Shown in pieces: positions 8,765 through 19,369 of a stretch of 64,000 nucleotides of DNA (position 1 is its first letter; every line of letters begins with the position of its first letter). The translations under genes and the position numbers were made by a program. The notes beneath the pieces were generated by a model. It saw nothing but the letters and a program-made list of their open reading frames with translations. It was not told the DNA's origin and made no database searches. The stretch comes from Gammaproteobacteria bacterium (GTDB taxonomy: Bacteria > Pseudomonadota > Gammaproteobacteria > Burkholderiales > Thiobacillaceae): positions 372,001 to 436,000 of the forward strand of contig JAHJNN010000012.1 in assembly GCA_018820765.1 (NCBI GenBank). The letters run 5' to 3'.

Positions 8765-9712
8765 TTAAGCGTTGACGAGGTGGATGTGGGGTTTGCCGAC
8801 GGGCGGCGTGTGGAGGGTTTCAGGTTCAGCTGAAGCAGCAGGCTCGACCAGGTCGGCCGGATCGAACACGGTGGGCGAGCTCGGCGCGTCGGGCGCGTCA
8901 CGCAGGGCGCCGAACTGCTTGGAGCGACTCACCAGGAAATCGACCAGGTGGTTGCGGATCGGGTAGTAGTGCGGCTCTCTGTGGATGGCGCTGCGCTCGC
9001 GCGGACGCGGCAGGGTGTTGTTGACGATTTCGGCGATGCGCGCGTGCGGGCCGTTCGACATCAGCATGATCTTGTCGGAGAGAAGAATCGCTTCGTCGAC
9101 GTCGTGGGTGATCATGAACACGGTCTGCTGCGTCTCGGCGCAGATCTTCAGCAGCTCCTCCTGGATGACGCCGCGCGTCAAGGCGTCGAGCGCGCCGAAG
9201 GGCTCGTCCATCAGCAGCATTTTCGGCTCGATGGAGAAGGCGCGGGCGATGCCGACGCGCTGCTTCATGCCGCCGGACAGCTGCGACGGCTTCTTGTGCT
9301 CGGCGCCCTTGAGGCCGACCAGCTCGATGTAGCGCATGGCGTGGTCGTGCACCTTGTGCTTGTTCCACGACGGCCAGCGCGACTTCACCGCGAAGGCCAC
9401 GTTCTCCAGCACGCTGAGCCAGGGCATCAGCGCGTGGCTCTGGAAGATGACGCCGCGGTCGAGGCTGGGGCCGGCGACTTCGCGGCCGTCCATGAAGACG
9501 TTGCCGGCGCTGGCGGTGTCGAGCCCGGCGAGGATGTTGAGGATGGTCGACTTACCGCAGCCGGAGTGGCCGGTCACGCAGACGAACTCGCCCTTGTGGA
9601 TGCGGAAGTTGACGTGGTCGAACACGGTGACCGCGTCGCCCCCGGTGGGGCTGGGGTAGGCGCGTGCCAGATGCTCGACCTGCAGGAAGGGATGAATGGT
9701 TGAATTCGTCAT
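8765..9712 (-). CDS. cynD: ABC transporter ATP-binding protein, cyanate/nitrate type
   Basis: This 315-residue ATPase has Walker [13 protein letters not shown], a Q-loop FQSHALMPW, signature [14 protein letters not shown], Walker [12 protein letters not shown] and the switch His in MITHDVDEA. It resembles NrtD/CynD/SsuB proteins that energise uptake of nitrate, cyanate, bicarbonate or sulfonates. The C-terminal tail of about 50 residues is longer than in a minimal ATPase. It sits between the permease and cynS, which favours cyanate. Confidence 0.85.
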   Translation of the reverse strand: MTNSTIHPFLQVEHLARAYPSPTGGDAVTVFDHVNFRIHKGEFVCVTGHSGCGKSTILNILAGLDTASAGNVFMDGREVAGPSLDRGVIFQSHALMPWLSVLENVAFAVKSRWPSWNKHKVHDHAMRYIELVGLKGAEHKKPSQLSGGMKQRVGIARAFSIEPKMLLMDEPFGALDALTRGVIQEELLKICAETQQTVFMITHDVDEAILLSDKIMLMSNGPHARIAEIVNNTLPRPRERSAIHREPHYYPIRNHLVDFLVSRSKQFGALRDAPDAPSSPTVFDPADLVEPAASAEPETLHTPPVGKPHIHLVNA

Positions 9713-9716
9713 GGCT

Positions 9717-10568
9717 TTATTCCTGATACGCGACGCGCTTGCCCAGCACGCCGAAGATGCTGTCGAGCGCCATGCCGACGACGCCGATCATGAGGATGGC
9801 GAACAGCACGTTGGTGAGCGACAGGTTGTTCCACTCGTTCCACACGAAGTAGCCGATGCCGGTGCCGCCGACCAGCATTTCGGCGGCGACGATGACCAGC
9901 CAGGCGATGCCCATGGAGATGCGCATGCCGGTCAGTATCGTCGGCGCGGCGGCCGGCAGGATGACGCGGAACGCGAGACGCAGGGGGTTCACTTCCAGCG
10001 TGCGCGAGACGTCGAGCCAGTCCTTCCGCACGTTGGCGACGCCGTGCGCGGTGTTGATCAGCATGGGCCACAGCGAGCAGATGAAGATGACGAAGATCGA
10101 CGAAGCCGAGGCGTCCTTGATGGTGTAGAGCGCGAGCGGCATCCACGCCAGCGGCGAGATCGGTTTCAGCACCTGCACGTAGGGATCGATCGCCTGATAG
10201 ACCATCCGCGAGTTGCCGATGGCGAAGCCGAGCGGAATCGCCACCGCCGCCGCCATGAAAAAGCCGGCGAGCACGCGCGCCATCGAGTAGGCGAGCTGGA
10301 TGCCGATGCCCTTGTCGTTGGGTCCGTTGTCGTAGAACGGGTCGGAGAGTTTTTCCCACACCGTCTGCGCCATCGCCGCCGGGGTGGGAAAGCTCGACGC
10401 CGCATTGGACGTTCCGCCGCCCATCAGCGCGGCGTATTCGGGGTCGACCCCGGCCGCGACGGTCGGGGCTGCCGGCAGCGTCGCCAGCTGCCAGACCAGC
10501 AGGATCACCCCGAACAGCGCCAGCGACAGCAGGGCGGACTTTTGGCCGAGTGAGAGTCGGGTCTTCAT
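9717..10568 (-). CDS. cynB: ABC transporter permease, cyanate/nitrate type
   Basis: From the ATG at 10568 the product is 283 residues (start [20 protein letters not shown]). It has about six membrane helices and the permease EAA-like loop around [19 protein letters not shown]. The start overlaps the stop of the upstream binding-protein gene by four bases (ATGA), showing translational coupling. The frame continues upstream without family similarity, so the longer start is rejected. Family relatives are NrtB, CynB and SsuC. Confidence 0.85.
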   Translation of the reverse strand: MKTRLSLGQKSALLSLALFGVILLVWQLATLPAAPTVAAGVDPEYAALMGGGTSNAASSFPTPAAMAQTVWEKLSDPFYDNGPNDKGIGIQLAYSMARVLAGFFMAAAVAIPLGFAIGNSRMVYQAIDPYVQVLKPISPLAWMPLALYTIKDASASSIFVIFICSLWPMLINTAHGVANVRKDWLDVSRTLEVNPLRLAFRVILPAAAPTILTGMRISMGIAWLVIVAAEMLVGGTGIGYFVWNEWNNLSLTNVLFAILMIGVVGMALDSIFGVLGKRVAYQE

Positions 10569-11923
10569 ACGCGTTTGATGGCAAAGGAGTTGAGGTATTC
10601 GGCAGGCTTCGCGGGGTCGAACACCTTGCCCATGATGGTGTGCTTGGTGTAGCTCGACGCCGGCGCCTTCAGCCCGATCTCGGCCATGCGCTTCCTGGCG
10701 TCGGTGGCGCGGAACACTTCCTCGGCCACGGCCTGGTAGTTGATATCGCCCTTGATGTAGTTCCAGCGCTTCAACTGGGTGAGGATCCACACCGCCATCG
10801 ACTGCCAGGGGAAGGGATCGAAGTCGACGCGGTCGGGCACGTTACGCACCTTGCCCAGGCCGTCGGCGAAGCGCCCGGTCATCACCTGTTCCAGCACCGG
10901 GATGGGCTGGTTGAGGTAGTTGGCCGGGGCGATGGCCTCGATGATGGCCTTGCGGTTTTCCGGCTTGTGCGCGTAGTCGGTGGCGCTGGCAATCGCACGG
11001 AACAGGGCGGCGTAGGTGTTGGGATATTCTTTGTAAAACCCTTCCTTCACGCCGAAGGCGCAGCACGGGTGGCCGTCCCACAGGTCGCGCGACAGGGTGT
11101 GGATGAAGGCGAAGCCCTCGAACACCGCGCGCTGGTTGAACGGCTCGGGGCCGAGGAAGCCGTCGATGTTGCCGGCGCGCAGGTTGGCCACCATGTCGGG
11201 CGGCGGCATGTTGCGCAGTTCCACATCCTTGTCCGGATCGAGTCCGTGCTCGGCCAGGAAGTAGCGCAGCAGCAGGTTGTGGATCGAATAGTCGAACGGC
11301 AGGCCGAACTTCATGCCTTTCCAGTCCTTGGGATTCATCTTGTCCTTGTGCTTGAGATGCAGGGTAATGGCCTGGCCGTTGATGTTCTGGATCGTCGCCA
11401 CGTCGACCGCCTGCTTGGCCGAACCCAGCCCCAGCGACATCGCCAGCGGCATTGGCGACAGCAGGTGCGAGGCGTCGTATTCCTTGTTCTGCACCTTGTC
11501 GCGCACCACCGCCCAGCCGGCGGTTTTCTGCAGGCTGACGTTGAGGCCCTCGCGCTCGTAGAAGCCCATGGGGCCGGCCATGATGATGGGGGTGGCGCAG
11601 GTGATGGGAACGAAGCCGATCTTGAGATCGGTTTTTTCCAGCTTGCCCTTCTCGGCCGCCAGCGCCTTTGCCGCGCCCATCGGGAACAGCGTCGAGATCG
11701 CCGCCATCGCGGTGCCGGTGCCGACCGCGCGCAGGAAGTTGCGGCGCATCTGGTCGTCCGGGAACAACCCGCGCATCACCGCCGATTCGACCACGCGCGA
11801 CACGCGCGCATCCTCGTTCTGCATGGCGGCATCATGGTCCGCCTGGCTGTGGTGGCGGCCGCAGCTGCAGCCTGCGCGGTGCAGTTTGGTATCGGGGTCA
11901 AACGGGTTGTCAAAGCCGGACAT
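10565..11923 (-). CDS. cynA: NrtA/CynA-type substrate-binding protein with Tat signal
   Basis: The 452-residue protein begins with a 60-residue leader containing the Cys/His cluster AGCSCGRHHSQADHD. A twin-arginine signal follows (MRRNFLRAVGTGTAMAA, about 58-90) and then an NrtA/SsuA-like periplasmic binding fold (KIGFVPITCATPIIMAGPMG onwards). Tat export implies folding in the cytosol before transport. It opens the cynA-cynB-cynD-cynS operon. Nitrate, bicarbonate or sulfonate are alternative ligands; adjacency to cyanase makes cyanate the best guess. Confidence 0.85.
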   Translation of the reverse strand: MSGFDNPFDPDTKLHRAGCSCGRHHSQADHDAAMQNEDARVSRVVESAVMRGLFPDDQMRRNFLRAVGTGTAMAAISTLFPMGAAKALAAEKGKLEKTDLKIGFVPITCATPIIMAGPMGFYEREGLNVSLQKTAGWAVVRDKVQNKEYDASHLLSPMPLAMSLGLGSAKQAVDVATIQNINGQAITLHLKHKDKMNPKDWKGMKFGLPFDYSIHNLLLRYFLAEHGLDPDKDVELRNMPPPDMVANLRAGNIDGFLGPEPFNQRAVFEGFAFIHTLSRDLWDGHPCCAFGVKEGFYKEYPNTYAALFRAIASATDYAHKPENRKAIIEAIAPANYLNQPIPVLEQVMTGRFADGLGKVRNVPDRVDFDPFPWQSMAVWILTQLKRWNYIKGDINYQAVAEEVFRATDARKRMAEIGLKAPASSYTKHTIMGKVFDPAKPAEYLNSFAIKRV

Positions 11924-12250
11924 AAAGCGCTCCTAATCGGATTAATAAAGGACACGGCGACTACAGCGCACCTTTTAGTTGCCATCCGCCCCGGATTGGT
12001 GCAGTTCAAACTTCACCGGTCTGTGGAGATTCCTTGCCGTCCAAGCCCATGAACAGGGGCGATCCGGCCGGTATCGGTGTGCTGTGTGCCGTGTTTCCAC
12101 TTGTCTAGTATCAGGAAGCGTGCCAGCGCGCGAAATCCTGCCTAAGCACCTGTTTTAAAAGTATTCTTATCGATGCGGGCCAAACGTGCCCGATGCGCTG
12201 GCCCGCTTCTTGATTACACAGTGTTGACAAATTGTTTAAGGAAACCCGCC
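11924..12250. promoter_or_regulatory. Divergent control region between cyn operon and sigma-54 activator gene
   Basis: This 327-bp gap must carry promoters for both directions. Visible elements are an 8-bp-arm inverted repeat GCGGGCCA/TGGCCCGC at 12175-12206 and GTTGACAAATTGTTTA at 12223-12238, which recurs at 13828 before the OsmC operon. AGGAG precedes the cynA start on the reverse strand. I found no GG-N10-GC sigma-54 promoter facing cynA, so the activator's control of the cyn operon is unproven. Confidence 0.5.
12223..12238 (+). promoter_or_regulatory. Candidate activator site upstream of its own gene
   Basis: GTTGACAAATTGTTTA lies 12 bases before the activator ATG. It is nearly identical to GTTGACAATTTGTTAG at 13828. 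The match suggests a shared operator and autoregulation. This is inference from two sites only. Confidence 0.4.
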
Positions 12251-13822
<1,572 letters not shown>

Positions 13823-13827
13823 CAATG

Positions 13828-13843
13828 GTTGACAATTTGTTAG
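13828..13843 (+). promoter_or_regulatory. Candidate upstream activating sequence
   Basis: GTTGACAATTTGTTAG sits about 90 bases before the -24/-12 promoter, a usual enhancer distance. It repeats the motif found before the activator gene, and a partial copy (GACAATG) precedes it at 13821. It overlaps the region just after the activator stop. Confidence 0.45.
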
Positions 13844-13889
13844 CGCGCAGATCGATCAACAAAAAACCATCGATCAATTTTCATAGATA

Positions 13890-13902
13890 AATCAATGCGT
13901 TG
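13890..13902 (+). promoter_or_regulatory. Candidate IHF binding site
   Basis: AATCAATGCGTTG fits the IHF consensus WATCAA-N4-TTR exactly. It stands between the putative enhancer at 13828 and the sigma-54 promoter at 13920, in A/T-rich DNA. IHF bending between the two is standard at sigma-54 promoters. Confidence 0.55.
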
Positions 13903-13919
13903 ATATTATTTGACCGAGT

Positions 13920-13935
13920 TGGCACGGGAATCGCA
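13920..13935 (+). promoter_or_regulatory. Sigma-54 (-24/-12) promoter of the OsmC operon
   Basis: TGGCACGGGAATCGCA matches the consensus TGGCACG-N4-TYGCW at every constrained position, with GG and GC ten bases apart. It lies 50 bases before the OsmC start, downstream of an IHF-like site and an enhancer candidate. Confidence 0.8.
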
Positions 13936-13984
13936 ATACAGGGCTTGTCGGTTCCCCGATCCTTTCAATCCTAGGAGTCATGCC

Positions 13985-14527
13985 ATGTCTGAAGTCGTTG
14001 CCCTGAAAACCCAAACCGTGCTCGAACCCATCGACAGCGAAGGCCTTGCCGCGCTGTCGGCCAAGGGCAAGGCGAATCCGCAATCGGTCGTCACGCTCAA
14101 AGCCAAGACCGTGTGCGAAAGCAAGTTCCGCAACCTCACCTACGTGCGCAACCTGGAAGCGCACGTGATCGACGAGCCGCCGCACCTCTTGGGCGACGAC
14201 ACCGCGCCGAATCCCTCGGAAGCGGTGCTCGCCACGCTCGGCTCCTGCCTGTCGGTCGGCCTGCACGCCAACGCCGTCGCCCGCGGCATCTCGCTCACCC
14301 GGCTCGAACTCGAACTCGAAGGCGACATCAACGTGACCGCAGTGTGGGGGGTGGGCGATCTCGACCCGCTGAAGAAGCTCGGCTTCACCGACGTGCGCGT
14401 GAAGGTGCATCTGGAAGGCGACGCCTCTGATGCCGAACTGAAGGACCTGGTCGCGCATTCCAACGCCTGGTCGCCGGTCGCCAACACGCTGCGCAATCCG
14501 GTGAACGTCAGCGTCGAACTCGCCTGA
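13985..14527 (+). CDS. OsmC/Ohr-family protein
   Basis: This 180-residue product starts at ATG 13985 (MSEVVALKTQTV) behind TAGGAG at 13972. OsmC proteins are cytosolic thiol peroxidases that reduce organic hydroperoxides using two cysteines. Visible features are the N-terminal strand with VCESKF and the core helix NPSEAVLATLGSCLSVGLH, holding the conserved second Cys. Spacing of the two Cys is not that of classical Ohr, so peroxidase activity is not assured. It is first in the sigma-54 operon. Confidence 0.8.
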   Translation: MSEVVALKTQTVLEPIDSEGLAALSAKGKANPQSVVTLKAKTVCESKFRNLTYVRNLEAHVIDEPPHLLGDDTAPNPSEAVLATLGSCLSVGLHANAVARGISLTRLELELEGDINVTAVWGVGDLDPLKKLGFTDVRVKVHLEGDASDAELKDLVAHSNAWSPVANTLRNPVNVSVELA

Positions 14528-14558
14528 CCCGTCCGTCATTACTTTTCTGGAGCGCATC

Positions 14559-15728
14559 ATGCCTGCAACCGCACGTGCCCACGCCTTCCCGGACATGCCT
14601 GTCGAGGTGCTGCCGGGACTGGCCGAACTGATTGCCGCGGAACTCACGCCCAAGGTGGTCGACATCGACCTCAAGGGCGTCTACCCCGGCGAATTCCTCA
14701 AGAAACTCGGCGCGCTCGGCGGGCTGGGCAGCCTGACCCCGGTGGCGCACGGCGGCACCGCACGCGGCCTCGGCCACGCGATCCAGCTGATCGAGGAAGC
14801 GTCCAAGGAATGCGTGTCGACCGGCTTTCTGCTGTGGGCGGAATATGCCCTGCAGTGGTATTTGATCAACAGCCCCAACCAGGCGCTGGCCGCCGAGATG
14901 CTGCCGAAAATGGCCAACGGCGAGGTGCTCGGCGGCACGGCGCAGTCGAACAGCATGAAGTCCTGCGTCGGCATCGAGGAAGCGCGCCTGAAGGCGAAGC
15001 GGGTGGAAGGCGGCTATCTCGTCAACGGCGTGCTGCCGTGGGTGTCGAACATCGGCCCCGAGCACTGGTTCCACATGGGCGCGTCGCTGCCCGACGCACC
15101 GGGGCTGGTGATCGGCCTGGTGCACGGCAGCACGCCCGGACTCACCCTGACGCAGAACGCGCACTTCATCGGCATGGAAGGCACCAATACCTTCGCCTGC
15201 CAGTTCCGCGACGTGTTCCTCGCCGACAGCCGCGTGGTGTGCCACACGAACGAATTCGACGCCTTCCGCGACCGCACCAAATCAGCCTTCATCCTGCTGC
15301 AGATGGGCATGGGGCTCGGTCTGATCGACGCCTGCGTGGCGATGATGAAGCGCGCCGACAAGCAGTTCGGCCACGTCAACCGCTTTCTAGACGTGCAGGC
15401 CGATGCGCTGGAGGCCGAACTCGACGCCGCGCGCGACGCCACCTATGCGCTGGCGGAAAAAATCGAACGCGATGGCAGCGCGCCGCACGTGCGCGAAACC
15501 CTGGCGCTGCGGCTGGCCGGCAGCGAATTGAGCCTCAAGGCCGCCAACGCCGCGATGATGCACATGGGCGCCAAGGGCTACCTGTCGAACAACGCGGCGC
15601 AGCGCCGTCTGCGCGAGGCCTACTTCATCGCCATCGTCACCCCGGCGATCAAGCACCTGCGCAAAGAGCTGCACGAATTCGACACCCACGCCTGCGCGCT
15701 GTCGCAGCCCGAACTGGAGGTCGCATGA
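14559..15728 (+). CDS. Acyl-CoA-dehydrogenase-like flavoprotein
   Basis: The 389-residue protein has the acyl-CoA dehydrogenase layout: an N-terminal helical domain, a middle beta domain ([20 protein letters not shown], about residue 125) and a C-terminal four-helix bundle ending with [19 protein letters not shown]. The family also includes flavin monooxygenases such as DszC and SfnB, so the substrate need not be a CoA thioester. No electron-transfer flavoprotein gene is nearby, but a rubredoxin ends the operon and could serve as its electron carrier (inference). It is 31 bases after the OsmC gene and overlaps the next gene by ATGA. Confidence 0.8.
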   Translation: MPATARAHAFPDMPVEVLPGLAELIAAELTPKVVDIDLKGVYPGEFLKKLGALGGLGSLTPVAHGGTARGLGHAIQLIEEASKECVSTGFLLWAEYALQWYLINSPNQALAAEMLPKMANGEVLGGTAQSNSMKSCVGIEEARLKAKRVEGGYLVNGVLPWVSNIGPEHWFHMGASLPDAPGLVIGLVHGSTPGLTLTQNAHFIGMEGTNTFACQFRDVFLADSRVVCHTNEFDAFRDRTKSAFILLQMGMGLGLIDACVAMMKRADKQFGHVNRFLDVQADALEAELDAARDATYALAEKIERDGSAPHVRETLALRLAGSELSLKAANAAMMHMGAKGYLSNNAAQRRLREAYFIAIVTPAIKHLRKELHEFDTHACALSQPELEVA

Positions 15729-16114
15729 TCCGCTTCGCGGTGTCGCTCCCGGTGGCCGAGGCGGCGGAAAAACTCATCGCCGCCATTGCCGCCTACCCGA
15801 TGGGCCTGGTGGCGCACGCCGACGGCCAGGCCAATTGCGCGAAGAAAGGCATCGCGGTCCCGGCCGACCAGGTGCTCGAAGTGTTCCGCCCCGACTACGC
15901 CGTCAAGGTGTGGGCGGCAGACAAGGCGGCCGGCATCGACATTCCGCTGCGCATCCATCTGTACGAGGCCGACGGCCGCACCTGGGTCGCGCACCGCCCG
16001 GCCTCGGACGTGTTCAAACCCTACGTCAACCCACAGCTCGATGTGCTGGGCAGCGAACTCGACGCCATCTTCAATCAACTCCTGTCCGCGCTCGACGCGT
16101 GGAAACTGCCATGA
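15725..16114 (+). CDS. DUF302-family protein
   Basis: This 129-residue cytosolic protein starts at an ATG that overlaps the preceding stop (ATGA). It carries a DUF302-like pattern: the [18 protein letters not shown] segment, then [21 protein letters not shown]302 has no established function. It overlaps the rubredoxin start by four bases, so translation of the three genes is coupled. No signal peptide or metal site is obvious. Confidence 0.65.
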   Translation: MIRFAVSLPVAEAAEKLIAAIAAYPMGLVAHADGQANCAKKGIAVPADQVLEVFRPDYAVKVWAADKAAGIDIPLRIHLYEADGRTWVAHRPASDVFKPYVNPQLDVLGSELDAIFNQLLSALDAWKLP

Positions 16115-16323
16115 TGAATCTCTCCGCTGCCGCCCCGGCACACGAATCCGCCCCCGCCTTCCGCAAATGGACCTGCGCCGTCTGCGACTACGTATACGAC
16201 GAGGCGCTCGGCGACCCCGACCACGGCCTCGCGCCCGGCACCCGCTACGACGACATCCCCGACGACTGGAGCTGTCCCGACTGCGGCGTAACCAAGGCCG
16301 ACTTTTACTGCTTCGACGACTAA
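16111..16323 (+). CDS. Rubredoxin
   Basis: This is a 70-residue protein with a 20-residue N-terminal extension. The Fe(Cys)4 site comes from [11 protein letters not shown] and [10 protein letters not shown], the two CxxC knuckles of rubredoxins, with the typical [19 protein letters not shown] between them. It carries single electrons in the cytosol. As last gene of the operon it may reduce or re-oxidise the dehydrogenase-like flavoprotein. The adjacent TTTTAC after the second knuckle encodes the usual aromatic tail. Confidence 0.92.
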   Translation: MMNLSAAAPAHESAPAFRKWTCAVCDYVYDEALGDPDHGLAPGTRYDDIPDDWSCPDCGVTKADFYCFDD

Positions 16324-16507
16324 ATCGCGCAAGACGCGTTGAGCAGGCCGCCGATAAGCGGGGGCGCATTGCGTCGGATTTGCGACGCATCACTGCACAC
16401 AAACCACGCCGTTATCGCCGCCCTGGTTTTGACTTTCTTCCCCTTACAGACCCGCCGAAGATCGAGTGTGTCGGGTGGATCAGCGGCAAAGGTGTTTGAG
16501 CCCTAAA

Positions 16508-16553
16508 GGACTCCGATCCACTACGCGCTAAAGCGCGTGTGGAGTCGTATGCC
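16508..16553 (+). repeat. 46-bp palindromic element (intergenic copy)
   Basis: The arms GGACTCCGATCCACTACG and CGTGTGGAGTCGTATGCC enclose a ten-base centre and form nested stems (ACGCGC/GCGCGT, CCAC/GTGG, GACTCC/GGAGTC). The same two 18-base arms, unchanged and equally spaced, occur at 48103-48148 inside the PIN-domain gene. Copies A and B of the surrounding repeat lack it, so it looks inserted. Confidence 0.8.
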
Positions 16554-16622
16554 CCGCTCACAAAAATTAAATCAACCCAGCAAAAGCGGGGCGAGTTCTT
16601 TGCCGCCCACCCGACGCGCTTG

Positions 16623-16676
16623 GCTTTGCATAGCCAATCGACTAAGCCGCTAAAGCGGCAAGTCGCTGGTTAATTT
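16623..16676. repeat. Second palindromic insertion in repeat copy C
   Basis: About 54 bp absent from copies A and B. The centre CCGC-TAAA-GCGG is flanked by CGACT/AGTCG and AGCCA/TGGTT, making a stem-loop. Its CTAAAG centre resembles that of the 46-bp element 70 bp upstream, although the arms differ. Confidence 0.55.
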
Positions 16677-16907
16677 TCGGGAATTCGGGGATGTCGGGGG
16701 CGCCTTTTCTTTGGTTACTTTCTTTTGGCGAAGCAAAAGAAAGTGACTAGCCGCCGGGCTACCCCCGGCCAACGGTCAGGAGTCCTGCGAAGGTTTTCAC
16801 TACCAGCGTCCTACGCGCTAGCCAAAGACTGGGTTGCTTCGCTGCGCTCGCAATGACAGCGCTGTCCCCGATTTCAGGAATCCTCCCCGCCCCGGTAAAA
16901 TCCTGGG

Positions 16908-17465
16908 ATGATTGTCTATCTCCACGGCTTCAACTCCTCCCCCGCTTCCGGCAAGGCCCGGCAGCTCGGCGAGCACATGGCCAGCTTCGGCCGCCAGGCC
17001 GACTACTATTGCCCGGCGCTACCCAACAGCCCGCGCGAGGCCATCGCGCACGTTGAAGCCGGACTGGACCAGCGCCGCCCCGAATCGGTCACGCTGGTCG
17101 GCAGTTCGCTGGGCGGCTTCTACGCCACTCATTTGGCGGAAAAGCACGGCTGGAAGGCGGTGCTGGTGAATCCCGCAGTGCATGCCCACCTGCTGCTGCA
17201 TGGCGCGCTCGGCCCGCAGACCAACTGGCACACCGGTGAGAAGTGGGAACTAACCGAAGCGCACCTGGCCGAACTCGCGGCACTCGACGTACCCGCCATC
17301 ACCCGGCCCGAACGCTATCTGCTGCTGGCGCAGACCGGCGACGAGGTGCTCGATTACCGCGATGCGGCGGCCTACTACGCCGGGGCTGTGCAGATCATCG
17401 AAGACGGCGGCGACCACGGCTTTGCCGGGTTCGAGCGCCACTACCAAACCATTCTGGATTTCTGA
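16908..17465 (+). CDS. YqiA/YcfP-family alpha/beta hydrolase (esterase)
   Basis: The 185-residue cytosolic protein begins MIVYLHGFNSSPASGKA, as in YqiA. The nucleophile elbow is LVGSSLGGFYATHLA (Ser near residue 64), and the acid/His half is supplied by GDEVLDY and GGDHGFAGFERH. Family members hydrolyse short acyl or thioester substrates; the natural substrate is unknown. It is six bases before the RNB exonuclease gene and probably co-transcribed. Confidence 0.85.
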   Translation: MIVYLHGFNSSPASGKARQLGEHMASFGRQADYYCPALPNSPREAIAHVEAGLDQRRPESVTLVGSSLGGFYATHLAEKHGWKAVLVNPAVHAHLLLHGALGPQTNWHTGEKWELTEAHLAELAALDVPAITRPERYLLLAQTGDEVLDYRDAAAYYAGAVQIIEDGGDHGFAGFERHYQTILDF

Positions 17466-17471
17466 TTTTTC

Positions 17472-19340
17472 ATGTACCTCATTTTTGAAGAGGACGGCCA
17501 TTTCAAGGCCGGCTCCATCCTGTCCGAAACCGACGCTACGGCACAGGTGGAAACCGCCACGGGCAAGCGCAGCAAGATCAAGACGGCGAACATTCTGCTG
17601 CGCTTTGCTGCGCCCGCGCCCAATGAGGTGATGGCCGAGGCCGAGACGCTGGCCGCGGAGCTCGACGCCGATTTTCTGTGGGAAGCGGCGGGCACCGACG
17701 AGTTCGTCTTCGAGCAGCTGGCGCAGGAATACTACGGCCACGCGCCGACGCCACCGGAGTCGGTGGCGCTGCTCTTGAAGCTGCACGCCTCGCCGATCTA
17801 CTTCCACAAAAAGGGCAAGGGCCGCTACCGTCCCGCCCCGGCCGAAACGCTGGCGGCGGCCAAGGCCGGGCTGGAGAAGAAGCGGGTGGCGGCGGAACGA
17901 CAGGCGCATCTGGCGGCGGAACTGGCAGCCTTCCGGCTGCCGGAGGAATATGTGTCGCTGATCCCGCGCATCCTCATCGCGCCGGACAAGAACACGCTGG
18001 AATACAAGGCGCTGGAAGACGCGGCGGCGGCCACCGGGCTGTCGCAATTGCGGCTGATCGAACGCTGCGGCGCGATTCCGTCGACGCTCGACTTCCACCT
18101 GGCGACCTTCCTGCTGGAATATTTTCCGCGCGGCACCGGGTTTGCCCCCGTCAGCGAACCGATGGATCCACCTGAATTACCGAAGAGTTCCGTGCGCGCG
18201 TTTTCCATGGACGACGAGGCAACCACCGAGATCGACGACGCACTGTCGGTGCAATGGCGCGACGACGGCAGCGTCCGCGTCGGCATCCACATCGCCGCGC
18301 CGGCCCTCGGCATCGCGCCCGGCTCCGAGCTCGACAAGGTGGCGCGCGAGCGGCTGTCGACTGTGTACTACCCAGGCGACAAGATCACCATGCTGCCGGA
18401 GGCGCTGATCCACCACTACACGCTGGGCGAGACCCACGACTGCCCGGCGCTGTCGCTGTATGTGGACGTGGCGTCCGACCTGCGCGTGCTCGGCACCGAG
18501 ACCCAGCTCGAAACGGTGCACATCGCCGACAACCTGCGCCACGAAACGCTGGAGCTGCTGTTCAACGATGCGACTCTCGGCAACCCCGAGGTTCCCGATT
18601 ACCCCTACCGCCGCGAACTGGAATGGCTGCGCGACTTCGCCGCCGTGCTGGAAGCCGGGCGCGGCAAAGCCGATACGGTCGACCGCGTCGACTACAACTT
18701 CAAGGTGGAGAACGACCGCATCAGCATCGTGCCACGCAAGCGCGGCAGCCCGATCGACAAGGTGGTGTCGGAGCTGATGATTTTCGCCAACGCGCACTGG
18801 GGCGGCTGGCTGGCGGAAAAGCGCGTGCCCGGCATCTACCGCGCGCAGGCCAACGGCAAGACCCGCATGACGACCAGCCCCGACCCGCACGTCGGTCTCG
18901 GCGTCGACCAATATGCGTGGTCGTCGTCGCCGCTGCGGCGCTACGTCGACCTGGTCAACCAGCGCCAGCTGATCAGCCTGGTCCAGGGAACCGACCCGGC
19001 CTACCCGCCGAGGAGCGAAGCGCTGTTTTCGGTGGTGCGCGACTTCGAACTGGCGTACGACGCCTACAACGAATTCCAGCGCCGGCTGGAACGCTACTGG
19101 ATGCTGCGCTGGCTGCTCCAGGAAAACGTCGCCGAAGTCACCGCCAGCGTGATCCGCGAAGACCTGGTGCGCGTCGACAGCCTGCCGCTGGTGACGCGCG
19201 CGCCGTCGGTGATGGGCGTGGCGCCGGGCTCGAAGGTGCGGCTGGCGATTTCCGGCATCGATCTGCTCGACATCCACTTTCACGCCGAATACCTGGACAC
19301 CGTGGCGCCGCCGCCTGACAGCAGCGCCGCCCTTCCGTAA
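17472..19340 (+). CDS. RNB-domain exoribonuclease (RNase II/R family)
   Basis: This 622-residue enzyme is about RNase II size. An N-terminal region of some 230 residues precedes the RNB catalytic domain (about 235-530), which opens FSMDDEATTEIDDALSVQW. Three of the four usual Mg-binding acidic positions are Asp; the second is Glu. SSSPLRRYVDLVNQRQL is the classic RNB signature with the RNA-cutting arginine. It should degrade single-stranded RNA 3'-to-5' in the cytosol. It is close behind the esterase gene. Confidence 0.88.
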   Translation: MYLIFEEDGHFKAGSILSETDATAQVETATGKRSKIKTANILLRFAAPAPNEVMAEAETLAAELDADFLWEAAGTDEFVFEQLAQEYYGHAPTPPESVALLLKLHASPIYFHKKGKGRYRPAPAETLAAAKAGLEKKRVAAERQAHLAAELAAFRLPEEYVSLIPRILIAPDKNTLEYKALEDAAAATGLSQLRLIERCGAIPSTLDFHLATFLLEYFPRGTGFAPVSEPMDPPELPKSSVRAFSMDDEATTEIDDALSVQWRDDGSVRVGIHIAAPALGIAPGSELDKVARERLSTVYYPGDKITMLPEALIHHYTLGETHDCPALSLYVDVASDLRVLGTETQLETVHIADNLRHETLELLFNDATLGNPEVPDYPYRRELEWLRDFAAVLEAGRGKADTVDRVDYNFKVENDRISIVPRKRGSPIDKVVSELMIFANAHWGGWLAEKRVPGIYRAQANGKTRMTTSPDPHVGLGVDQYAWSSSPLRRYVDLVNQRQLISLVQGTDPAYPPRSEALFSVVRDFELAYDAYNEFQRRLERYWMLRWLLQENVAEVTASVIREDLVRVDSLPLVTRAPSVMGVAPGSKVRLAISGIDLLDIHFHAEYLDTVAPPPDSSAALP

Positions 19341-19369
19341 AATCAGGCTTGCCCTCACTTCCGCCCACT

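Larger units (their letters stand above)
16425..16779 (-). repeat. Long intergenic palindromic repeat, copy C, enlarged
   Basis: The outer ends and most of the interior match copies A (5531) and B (5873), with the TGACCGTTGGCCGGGGGTAG end at 16779. This copy is about 105 bp longer, because two palindromic segments absent from A and B interrupt it at 16508-16553 and 16623-16676. The rest of the gap from 16324 to 16907 holds a small hairpin (GCGTCG/TGCGACGC near 16371) and a GCTTCGCTGCGCTCGCAATGA repeat-like string near 16836, but no gene. Confidence 0.75.

Noticed and set aside
11924-12010. Sigma-54 promoter facing cynA
   Set aside because: TGGCAACTAAAAGGTGC on the reverse strand has GG and GC twelve bases apart instead of ten, so it is not called.
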